Origin: Cydia pomonella | Taxonomy: Eukaryota; Arthropoda; Insecta; Lepidoptera; Tortricidae | Assembly (NCBI RefSeq): GCF_033807575.1 | Contig: NC_084729.1 | Span: 6,758,001 to 6,822,000, forward strand | Direction: 5' to 3' | Length of the DNA: 64,000 nt | In this document: positions 1 to 10,900 of the stretch, piece after piece | How positions within the stretch are numbered: the stretch's first letter is position 1 | How the letters are laid out: every line of letters begins with the position of its first letter | Position numbers and translations under genes: made by a program | Notes under the pieces: model-generated | Database searches by the model: none | The model's input: the letters and a program-made list of their open reading frames with translations, nothing else | Told to the model about the DNA's origin: nothing

Positions 1-250
1 AAATTTAAGACTGGTTCTGTAGCGTACGACTCACCGGCACTCAGTAACCGTAGAGGGACCACACAAGTAATCGCAAATTATTTTTCGATTTGTTCATTTT
101 GAATCTTATTGCAATTTCCATAGGAGTTACCAATAACCGGTTAAAGTGACCGGACCATTTTTTATGCAGGTAGTAGCACGTGCAGTTTTACTTAATAATA
201 AACAAAGGATAAGCCGTTCGGGACAGTTACAAACCGAACGACTATACCTG
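1..250 (+). repeat. dispersed repeat E (copy 1)
   Basis: This stretch recurs in reverse at 14545-14345, in part in forward orientation at 14660-14747, and diverged near 9222-9345. Shared landmarks are GCACGTGC followed by GGTTTTACTTA-type sequence, AAACAAAGGAT, and ACCGGTTAAAGTGACC. It looks like a non-autonomous element. No coding potential is visible. Confidence 0.75.
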
Positions 251-1221
251 CACTAGGTACTGATGTAAATCCCGCTCCATAAGGCCGCGCAAGTGTGAAA
301 GAGATAGCACAATTCCATTTATTAACGACTTTACTCGTTTTGTGCAAGTGTTAAATAAACGTCATAATTTCATAGAAGTTTGACGTTTAAAATAACACTT
401 GCACTGTCCGGGCTGTCAAAATCTTTTGCTATACAAAAATGTCACCCACACGCCAATATACTGAGATTTTGTTAGGGTAGGTTAGGTATAATGATTTTTG
501 GACAGTATATATAAAGCTGGAGCACACTTTTTTAAATAAATAAATCCCCTGAAAAAAATTTACCCTTTTCAGGCATTATTTGCATTGAGAGAGCTTCAAA
601 AATGTATTAATTATCCGGTCAAATTAATTACCATTATGATATGCTTTCTGTCTGCTGCTGCAATTTTGTATTAATATAAAGTCTGTAATGATGTATTTTG
701 TTTATTTATATTGTTTAATTAGGTTATTTGTAGGATTAAGAAATACGATCATGTAATTCCATTTATATCCACTTTTATAGAAAATAAATGTTTATTCGTA
801 TGTTGCATTTTATTTCGCGACAACCTATCAAACAAGATAATATATAGGGGAGAATCGGCTATTTTGTACCGCCGGTTTAAATGGTACCAGATCTAGAATT
901 CCTATTCAACACTCCTTTTCCCATCTAGTAGTAACTACTGGGAAAAAATCCCACCAACCGAACCATAGCGCGACAGATGTATTGAAGTTGGGTGAGGACT
1001 AAGTTATCACGGTTTTTATTTATTTAAATAAATATTAAAGTAGGTACAAAACATTTACCTACTTATATCTCTACAACAAACTTATATCTCTGCAAGATAA
1101 GAGACTTCAACAAGGACCACCAAGGAGGAAGGAGGAGGAAGGAAGGAGGAGGTTCATGAGACCATTTTATATTTTAGTCAAACCGGAGGCCTAAGTGATA
1201 CCGCTATCTAAAAAATAAACG

Positions 1222-1560
1222 CTAGCAACGACCAGTAAATAATAATGATAGGTAGTTTCCATACGCCATCACTGTAGTAGTTGAGCTGACGTTAGAAAGA
1301 TCGGCGTTCCCTATATTTTTATATGGCACTTTGAACAGAGAGAATTGAAAAGACCAAGAGTGCTCACTCCATACAACGGTCTTGTTACCAAAAATACTAT
1401 TATTTTCTTTGTCTACATCTAGCGTCAAGTAGCGGAACTCTCAGTACTGCTACTCGACCATAAATGTCGCGGTAAACAAAAAGTCTAATGCTGAACGATT
1501 TTCCGCTAATATTATAAACTGAGTAGGTCGCGAGATTCACGCTCCGCTTCTATGGTTCAT
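1222..1560 (-). repeat. repeat with a short ORF fragment (KENNSIFGNKTVVWSEHSW), copy 1
   Basis: Minus-strand reading gives a 68-codon open stretch containing NNSIFGNKTVVWSEHSWSF. The same nucleotide block recurs at 3662-3900 (minus) and 3905-4127 (plus). The protein-like portion is best conserved, so the repeat may include a fragment of an unrecognised gene. No domain was recognised. Confidence 0.6.
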
Positions 1561-1739
1561 GTCAAAAGAACAACAACTCATGGCACAAAATACTTGTTCT
1601 CTGTATAAGTAGTAATAATAGTTCAATGCTGTAAAGTAAAACCATGTGACAAACAGAATGACAGATAAGTATTAAATATTTGTCTGTGTAATGTTTTGGT
1701 TATAAGTGACAAAGGTTAACAGTTACAACATAACAACTA

Positions 1740-1867
1740 CTGTAGGCCTAAGATGGTCGGCTCTTTATCATTTGTCACCATGCCTGTCACGTTCTAACAA
1801 GTATGTAAGTGCGAAAGTGACAGGCATAGTGACAGGTGATAAAAATGGAACCATGCTGCTACCGCTG
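1740..1867 (+). repeat. 128-bp inverted repeat, left arm
   Basis: Identical, in reverse complement, to 3132-3259. The arm is itself palindromic (TTTGTCACCATGCCTGTCAC against GTGACAGGCATAGTGACAGG), typical of a hairpin MITE. A diverged relative is at about 54645-54755. The pair brackets the LRR gene fragment. Confidence 0.95.
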
Positions 1868-2404
1868 CACTATATGTTCCACTCATTCAGTGCCTCTTAG
1901 TTGTGACGCACAACTCAAATTTGCAATTCAACAAGTAGTAGTTGTTTTTCGGCTATTCGGCGATGGCGGTTACTCGCTTGACCTCAAGTAAGTTACCATA
2001 TTTCGGCATAATTGTTTCACCACTTTCACCGGATGGTCTCATCGGCAGATCAGCGCTGGAAATCGCTAGCATCAATTTCTCTTTCTTTTTTGTATAATTT
2101 TCTCTTCTGTGTTTATGTTTACGAATAAATTATATATATTTCTATTCCAATGTGTGTGGTATTTCAATGTACGAAACTATTAACGGGCTATGTCAACAAA
2201 TAATTTCTAAATAACATGAAGTTGATTACAACCCCCGTAATTCCTGCAACGAGAACTGTTAAATCATTTAGTATGGTGCGACTTACACTTGTTTCGCGAT
2301 ATTTTATCTATAGAGCTGAAATCAAAAGTGTGAGTTATCGTTTTCTGTAATCTTAGTTCCATAAAATATTATGGGGGTCTGACGTATATATGGAACTATT
2401 ACAG

Positions 2405-3131
2405 GCCCTTCACTCGCAGTCCTCTCACTGCTGCTGGCGCTACTCCCGTCCTCCACCAGCGACCGCGCCACATCGCAGCAATGCAAACACGGCTGGGACG
2501 GCCGCGGACGCGTCCTCGAACTCACACGAGACGACGACGTCACTATACTCAACTAGAAAATTGCCACATTAACAAACTTGAGCTTGACGCTTTTAATACC
2601 ACTGTTCCTAAGCTGGTCGAAATTCATCTAAGTGAAAATAACTTGGAAGAGATAGACCCAGCAGTATTCAGTCCATTATCTAATGTCACTTGGATTATGT
2701 TATTATACAATAAGCTCTTTAATATACCTGTTTACGGTGCCTATTCTCTATTTCCAAAACTAGAAGGATTTTATCTAGATAATAATAGAATAAAATCAAT
2801 TAATGACAGCAGAATCTCCGCTTGCGTAGAATTGGAATATCTATACTTAGGTATATTTAAATCAAATTGAGTATATTTCTCCAGATGTGTTCAAACCTTT
2901 AATCAAATTAGAGAGCCTTCATTTAAGCCATAACAAATTAACAAGTATATCAGACTCCATATTCCAAATAAAATCATTAAAAAGTTTATGGTTAGATAAT
3001 AATTTGATAAATTATGTATCTCCAAACGCTTTCAGTAACCTTAGACAGTTAGTGCTCCATGATAATCATATAAGTTTTCTACCGCATGATTTCACCTCGG
3101 TATTTTCTTCACCTCCGCCAGGTTATGTAGC
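2405..3131 (+). pseudogene. broken leucine-rich-repeat protein gene fragment
   Basis: Begins after an acceptor-like TATTACAG. The first frame gives a hydrophobic signal-like stretch (SLAVLSLLLALLPSS) then QCKHGWDGRGRVLEL, ending at an in-frame TAG near 2552. A shifted frame continues LENCHINKLELDAF, then LRR units such as LVEIHLSENNLEEID and LEGFYLDNNRIKSI, up to a TGA near 2870. A third frame continues NQIEYISPDVF, LESLHLSHNKLTSI and LKSLWLDNNLINYV to about 3113. LRR spacing (LxxLxLxxNxL) is clear. It looks like a secreted or membrane-anchored insect LRR protein, but two frameshifts and truncation by the 128-bp repeat argue for a pseudogene. Sequencing indels are the alternative explanation. 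Confidence 0.75.
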
Positions 3132-3259
3132 CAGCGGTAGCAGCATGGTTCCATTTTTATCACCTGTCACTATGCCTGTCACTTTCGCACTTACATACTT
3201 GTTAGAACGTGACAGGCATGGTGACAAATGATAAAGAGCCGACCATCTTAGGCCTACAG
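3132..3259 (-). repeat. 128-bp inverted repeat, right arm
   Basis: Exact reverse complement of 1740-1867. It begins directly after the LRR coding remnant and truncates it. Confidence 0.95.
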
Positions 3260-3455
3260 TTCTACATCATTTTATCGAAATCCTTGGCAATGTTGGTGTT
3301 TGCTAGAACTAATCGCTGATATGAAGAGAGCTAAGTGGTGTACAGTATGCTGACAGGGTGTACAAGGGAGTTCGGCCTTCGTGTGTGTTTAGTGGCAGAG
3401 CGTGCCAACGCTTGCCAGAGGAAGGTACCCAATAGTTACTTTTTTTTTTTTTTTT

Positions 3456-3534
3456 TTTATATAGCCTATATTGTGTCCCACTGCTGGGCAAAGGCCTCCC
3501 CTGTTTTCCGCCACTCGTCACGGCTTTGTGCAAT
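3456..3534 (+). repeat. LINE-type repeat fragment (TGTCCCACTGCTGGGCAAAG)
   Basis: A T-rich run leads into TGTCCCACTGCTGGGCAAAG and GGCCTCCCC, a sequence very common in lepidopteran genomes as part of jockey-like LINE tails. A related CTGTGCCCAGCAGTGGGA block is at about 60227-60245 in opposite sense. Confidence 0.6.
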
Positions 3535-3661
3535 AGTTACTAGTCTTTTGAAAACTATAGACGATTTTATATAGACTACACAAACACCGAATTCACTTCT
3601 TCCACGTATACCACCAAGAAACCCACCAACATAGACGGCTAAAAGAGGTTAAGGTAGACTC

Positions 3662-4127
3662 CGCCAAAGAGAATTAAGAAGACCAAGAGTGCTCACTCCA
3701 TACAACCGATTTTGTTGCCAAAAATACTATTATTTTCGTAGTCTACTTGAGTAGTGGAGCTCTCAGTACTGCTACTCGACCATAAATGTCGCGGTAAACA
3801 AAAAGTCTAATGCTGAACGATTTTCCGCTAATATTATAAACTGAGTAGGTCGCGAGATTCACGCTCCGCTTCTATGGTTCATGTCCGCAGATTTTCCGCT
3901 AATATTATAACTAGAGTAACCGGATCTCAATTTTCAACTCCTACGCTTACTCTGGTTATAACATTACCTGAAAATCGTTGAGCATTAGGCTTTTTGTTTG
4001 CCGCGACATCTTCCGACGAGTTCCGCTACTTGACGCTAGATATAGACTACGAAAATAATAGTATTTTTGTTAACAAAACCGTTGTATGGAATGAACACTC
4101 TTGGTCTTCTTAATTCTCTTCTCCGCG
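3662..4127. repeat. inverted pair of the NNSIFGNKTVVW repeat
   Basis: Two copies face each other: 3662-3900 and 3905-4127. Shared landmarks are CCAAGAGTGCTCACTCCATA on one arm and TATGGAATGAACACTCTTGG on the other, with AGATTTTCCGCTAATATTAT near the centre. The left arm is very similar to 1330-1560. Confidence 0.8.
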
Positions 4128-7100
4128 GGCACCTAGCAAGATATCTCATATCTTAATCTGACACGCTCGAATAACTACAAAAATCCCCTTTTGGGCTCCC
4201 CTGCCATATAGTTTCGCTAGTCACTTGTTACTGAAGGATAGGCAAGGGAAATCATAGTGTATTTTTATACTCGTATTGTCATGACAAAAAAGGAGTATAA
4301 GTTTTTTTTTTTTTTTTTTTTTGTTAAATTTAAGTTTTATTCTGAAAAATTGGTAATTGCAAAATGGGACTAACAGTTTAACAGTGGAAAATAAAAATCA
4401 AAGTAACTTTCGACGTATTTTTATTAAGACTTATGCTATAATGCTCTATACTACGTTCTTCGACTTACGGCTACAGATAAAAAACCTTATCGACATAATA
4501 TATTACAACAGTTCGACTTAGCGGTACATGATTTAAAAAGAAATCTAGATTTCTACCGGCTGTGTGGCAGAAGCGATAAAAAGTTAATATTTTTTTTAAA
4601 GAAGTACGACCTGGATGCGACTCCCTTTATGCCAACATATAAGAATAAGAATAAGAATAAGAATCATTTATTGCCACATACAAGTACATAGGAGAATAAG
4701 GTTACATAATAGTTAAAAAAAGATACATTAATAATTTAAACAGATCAACCGGTATTGTATTTATTGTATTGGGCAAAGGGTTCCAGTCTCAGCGTGTGCC
4801 GGGCCGACATGCCCGGCGCTGGTTTTCAGACCGGGGTTTCATATATGGGGCATATTTTATTAAATCCTTATAAGTTACAAAAAAAACGGAAACACTATTG
4901 TCAAAGGGTATCCGTGTTAACTTGAGTTAGCGCTAAAATGTTAATTTTAATTTTAAAAGGTTTGTTTATTGTTAGAGAAGTATTTGTTGTATTGCTTAAA
5001 TAACTAAGCCAATATGAAATAAATAATTTACGTATCCCTTACCTTATACCTTTTGAATAAAAAAATTTTTTAATCCTTTTTAAGACTACAGTATTCATCT
5101 TCATCAATATCAAAACAAGTGTTTTTGCCAAAGTACAGTCTGATTTGAACCTTAGATCTGAGTGTTAAGGTCGCATATGATTGATACATGTTATCAAGGG
5201 ATAGTCTTATTGTTTACTCTTCTTCTAGCACTGTTTACTAACTTTTTTCTCTTCAGCCACATATCGCGCCAATAGTGACATAACCTAAAACTTTTGACGT
5301 TAGCCGGCAAAACAAAAGCTACCCACAGCCTTTACCTAACGGTAAAATAAAATTAAACGTGAAATGCAGTTCCCGCCTACACATTTATTATTAAAAATAT
5401 ATTTGACAAAGCGATGGCTACTCTATTCGCACCATTTTTTCAATCTTTGCTCGATTAAACAACAGTTCAAAGACAACTAAATTTTGATTTTATTTTAAAT
5501 GGTAACACTTTCTCCATAAAATAAATATATTTTTTTATGTCAATGAAATATTTTTGAGTAGCCAACTCTTATTATTAGAGGTAGGCACAATTTGTTTTAA
5601 AGCTTTTTTTGTTGCTGTCTTTGAAATGTTTTCAATCGGCGACGACATTTCAAAAGATCACGAAAAATAAACATATGATCAATTTCAAAATACCGTTACA
5701 GCTGAGTACACACGTTACTCGAGTAATAGCTCCTAAGATCATAGTCTATTCTATATTTTAAGAACCTATGAACATAAGCCATGGTAAAGGGGCACTTTGC
5801 AATGCAATATTCATATAAACTCATATGTACACACATATATGCCTTTAATTTTGTACTTTCTTCCAAAACGGGTTTAAACGAAACCTTTCACAAAAACAAT
5901 CAGATACTTACTATTTTTTTATTATTTATTTAATTATTTTATACATAAATAAACAACTTATAAAGAAAATATATTACAAAAAGTGTTATAAACTATTGTA
6001 TTTTACTTATTGCAACACGCCGGCGTCAGCGACACCATGATTTTTATTTCTATTTTTTTATTATTTTATCAGTCGTTTATGGTAAGCAAAAAAACAGGCC
6101 AAGCTCGAGAAAATAGGCAATCAGCTTGAACCTAAACACCTGCGATCTAATTTGAAACTAAATAAAAATGGAATCTTTCTATCACATTTTTTTTTTTCAT
6201 TTATACAGTGAATAAAAAGCGTTGGTTAGCGATGCTTATCCAAAGTTAACCTTACACGTAGTGAAAAATAAGTTTATTATTCGTTTAGGTAGTATCGGGA
6301 CAAACAAACATGCCATTTATTTAATCAGAAACAAAATTGTACATCAATACATAGATGTCACTATTTCGTCTACATTAATCAGATTTTTCGTATGTAAGGT
6401 GGAGGTAAGGAATACAATCTCCATAGGCAAAACTGTTGCATAAGTGTCCAGCTGTCAGTTATAAATAATAGTTCCAAATCTCTCCAGAGTAGCGCTAGAG
6501 TAGCTAAGAACCTAGGTGTTATTGACGGAGTGAAGTGCGCTGTCTATGATATGTTTTTTTATTTTTCAAATATTGTAGGTATAGTAGCGCCAGCGCCACG
6601 TATCTAAGGTTTTTTGACGGACACTTTTTGGTACATGGAGATTGTATTCCTTACCTCTACCTTCTATAATTTTTCGACCGCCAAATGCGAAAACCGCCAG
6701 AATGTGCCAGACACAACTCAAATGTTAAACGACACATGTTGAATTGTGTCATTTTCTAAAACATTGTTCACCTTTCTTAAAATACCTATCGGAATGAAAC
6801 ACAACAAAAACACAACATTCATCAATCATCTGTGTTGTATTGTTGTTCCATGTTCAACACAACATCACTGGTTTATTAACAAAAAACTAATATAGTTGAA
6901 TACATTTTTTCAAGTCATTAATGTCAGTTCACTTTCTCATTCTAACATATACGATGAGAGTAAGAGGCAAACTGACATTATCATTGTTACCTTAAGTTGA
7001 TTCGTTGAAGAAAAAAGTTAACAAGGGAGTTTTTCACTTATCTCAAGTGATTAAAAAAAGTGTAAATGAGACAAAATGGTTACATAAATATTTTGTAAAT

Positions 7101-7852
7101 CCCTTGATAACTACGTTCTTCATTTTGGAATTCTGTAAGTTGTTGCAAACATGACATTCCACCTTTTTGTAAATAGTAAGGTCGTTATTTAAGTCTTCAT
7201 ATAAGATTTGTTTAATGTATTTTTAAATGTTAGTACATTTGTTTATATCCAGATCCAGGTATAAAATGAAACTTTACATTAGACAGTTTTTCCAAAGTAG
7301 GAAAGAAAAACGATATATTGAGTAAAAGTGAAACGGTTTTATATTAACGGTTCTTTGATCTCAATATTTCGTATTTCTCCTATATTTCTTTTTCGACTAA
7401 AATAACAGAATCACACGCGACATTAGACAGACACAATTAATGTTTGTATATTGTTGTTTGCTGGTTCAAATACGAGTACAACGCGTCTTATATCTATTAT
7501 ACCTACAATTTCAGTTTGTAATTAAAAATATTTCAAAATAATCCCTTGCAGCAATATTTATCTTAAATATGTCGTATAGACCGTGTCATTCACGAAGACG
7601 TGTGCCTCAACTTGTATCGTTATGTAAATAAAGGTTAGATTTGACAAATCTGCGCGTCATCGTGTATGACACGATCAAAATTGAATAGGTATAATGGTAA
7701 CACAATCCGAAATACGTAATTTTTTACATTTTGGAATGTGTTATCATTGAACGCGAAAAGTACAAACGCTGTTAACTCATAATGAACGCGTACGCGTGGC
7801 TGTAGCGCGCGTCGGCGTCTGTCCGTCTGTCTGTCTGCTGCCAGCTCGACTG
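4128..7852. other. no gene seen; probable cnc 3' UTR and intergenic repeats
   Basis: No supported coding sequence. At 4637-4690, AAGAATA repeats precede ATTTATTGCCACATACAAGT, which looks like the 3' end of a minus-oriented LINE. An inverted pair lies at 6394-6424 and 6635-6663 around GGAATACAATCTCCAT. CTGTCTGT repeats are near 7818-7836. The part next to 7852 should be cnc 3' UTR, of unknown length. Confidence 0.6.
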
Positions 7853-7911
7853 TCACTCGTAGTGTTTCTTGCGCTCCATGTCGTCGTCCGAGGAGCGGTT
7901 CATGGGGTGAT
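7853..7911 (-). CDS. cnc: cnc terminal coding exon 16
   Basis: The acceptor is CCTTGTCCACAG. Encodes HPMNRSSDDDMERKKHYE then TGA (7855-7853). A short acidic/basic tail ends the protein. The 3' UTR continues to lower coordinates. Candidate reverse-strand AATAAA signals are near 6870 and 6268, but the true cleavage site cannot be chosen by eye. Confidence 0.92.
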
Positions 7912-10900
7912 CTGTGGACAAGGTATCTGGTTAAATGCGGAAACACTTACTTAGGAATATACAAATGCCTTATCTTGGAAATTCCGCACGAAAAACTATT
8001 ACTTATTTTACAGTACATATTTATTTATTTATTTAACCTTTATTGCACAATACAAAAAAGTACAAATGGCGGACTTAATGCCTTAAGGCATTCTCTACCA
8101 GTCAACCATCGGGCCAAACAGAAACTCACAATTGGTGCGGAAAAGAAAGTCAGTACAGAGAGATAAAAGTCACAATCTAAACACTACTATTATCAATAAA
8201 CATGCATAAATTCATAGTATTATAATAAATACATATACCATATATATATACAGTACATATGGTGGAACTTTACCGCACTAGTGCGATAGTTAGCACATTA
8301 CGTAACTCTGTCGAAAATTTAAAGGGCCATATGTACTGTAAAACGTTGTACGATACATGTGTGAATAGGCAATTCGCAACTCGTGTCGATTTAAAACACT
8401 CCCTTCGGTCGTGTTTTAATTTATCGCCACTCGTTTCGAATTTCCTATTTTCTGCACTTGTATCGTAAATAACTATTGTGACACTCTTCTATATGAGATG
8501 GCATATCGCTTGCGTTGCGTGCTGCTGCATACACATCTCGTGTAGTTTCATATCCACTCACGTGGTTGATATTTTTAAGTGATTTCTATTATTATAATAA
8601 AATAAGGGTGACAGCTGCTAACTACAGTTAACAAGTGCACCCATTTAGCGTCAGTTGTAAGTTAACCACTGATAGTTTTGTGACGATAATAATGCGTTAA
8701 ATTTCAATAGAAACTTGGGTTTGGTGTTCGTTTCATAAACTATAAGCGATATTACAATGTAAAAAAAGGTAAAAGTTGATTCCCATAAAGATTTCATGCT
8801 TAATTTTCATCAAATAACTGACAGCGATTAATTTTTCTTAACTACTCACACTATAGTTCGTTTTTTTGCATTAGAAAAAAGGTAAACAATCTTGACGTGT
8901 TTTTTTAATGAAGATTATTAACAAACGTTTAAAAAAAAATTATATAACTTATAAAAGCAAAATAATGTAAAAGATCGTATGTGTTTATAAATCTTACATA
9001 TTTGTTGTAATTTATTTTTCAAAAATGATTTTTAATTTAAAGTCAAGACAAATTACCTTTTTTCTAATGCTAAAAAACAAACTATAATTAGGTGCACTAT
9101 TTTCTGAAAACTCCCATATTATAGAATTTCTCCGTGTATGTATGAAGGATGAAGGTTTCCTAAGGATGTTTTCATTGTTATACCTTAGGTATAGTTTCTA
9201 TTTTCCTCCGTGAGCTTCTACGGATTATCGTCTTATCTATTGTTTAAAAACCGCAAAGGCGCGTGCCACTATGAAAAAATGGTCAAGCCGCATAGGTAGC
9301 GTTTATTGAATTACTACTCTATTGAGCACGGAATAAGATTCATTATGAACTAATACAGAATTCTAACAGAATAGCTGTCTGGTCTCTATTGGTGCGTCTA
9401 AGGTAGGCGACTAAACGCTCTCAAACTAGCTTAACTTGTGACACTGCGATCCGAAACAAAGATACGTATTCGAAGACCTCGCTTGCACTGGTAATGCGAG
9501 CGCACGGCTAGCTAGCGCCAAGGCAGCAATGTTATGTTTCTCGAGGAGCAGGTAAAAAACAGGGCCGGATTTTCACACAAATATATTTGGGTGGTGGTAA
9601 CAAAGCGAAAGGGGGGAGGGAGATTGAGACTGAATTATGACATTTATATAATGTGACTGACCGTGCTGCATCTTGGGCACGAGCACGACGTTCCCGTCGG
9701 CGGCCTGCTGCAGCGAGTACTGCGCCGACGACAGCGGCCGGCCCTCCGCGTCGCGCAGGTTCTGGAAGGAAATACTCATTAGTAACTTACTTATTCATAC
9801 AATTTTAAATTAAAGTCATTGAGCATATTCCAAAACCTGATTTGTCACCGTCATGTCAAACTGACATAAATGGAAATAACTATTATTACGTATTACAATG
9901 ATACAGCTGAAAGTTTCTGTTGTTATTTGAAATAAGCGGTTTTGACTTATTTACAATATCGTCGGCGAGGGACGTGATCTGGTCCAGTTTGTATACTCAC
10001 TTGGAACACGTGTCTGTAGAGCGCCGCGAAGCGTTCCTTGACGCGCTGCCTCTCGGCCGTGAGCGCGTGGTGGTCGCGCTGCGTGCGCACCTTGCGGTCG
10101 CGCACCGTGCGCACCTCGTCGGCGAGGGAAGTGATCTGGTCCAGTTTGTATACTCACTTGGAACACGTGTCTGTAGAGCGCCGCGAAGCGTTCCTTGACG
10201 CGCTGCCTCTCGGCCGTGAGCGCGTGGTGGTCGCGCTGCGTGCGCACCTTGCGGTCGCGCACCGTGCGCACCTCGTCGGCGAGGGAAGTGATCTGGTCCA
10301 GTTTGTATACTCACTTGGAACACGTGTCTGTAGAGCGCCGCGAAGCGTTCCTTGACGCGCTGCCTCTCGGCCGTGAGCGCGTGGTGGTCGCGCTGCGTGC
10401 GCACCTTGCGGTCGCGCACCGTGCGCACCTCGTCGGCGAGGGAAGTGATCTGGTCCAGTTTGTATACTCACTTGGAACACGTGTCTGTAGAACGCCGCGA
10501 AGCGTTCCTTGACGCGCTGCCTCTCGGCCGTGAGCGCGTGGTGGTCGCGCTGCGTGCGCACCTTGCGGTCGCGCACCGTGCGCACCTCGTCGGCGAGGGA
10601 AGTGATCTGGTCCAGTTTGTATACTCACTTGGAACACGTGTCTGTAGAGCGCCGCGAAGCGTTCCTTGACGCGCTGCCTCTCGGCCGTGAGCGCGTGGTG
10701 GTCGCGCTGCGTGCGCACCTTGCGGTCGCGCACCGTGCGCACCTCGTCGGCGAGGGAAGTGATCTGGTCCAGTTTGTATACTCACTTGGAACACGTGTCT
10801 GTAGAGCGCCGCGAAGCGTTCCTTGACGCGCTGCCTCTCGGCCGTGAGCGCGTGGTGGTCGCGCTGCGTGCGCACCTTGCGGTCGCGCACCGTGCGCACC

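Noticed and set aside
5900..6450. Plus-strand 73-codon frame at 6222-6443
   Set aside because: AT-rich without motif and overlapping a short inverted repeat; no coding signal.
7635..7946. 103-codon minus-strand open frame over the cnc last exon
   Set aside because: It is in a different frame from the HPMNRSSDDDMERKKHYE ending and crosses the splice acceptor.
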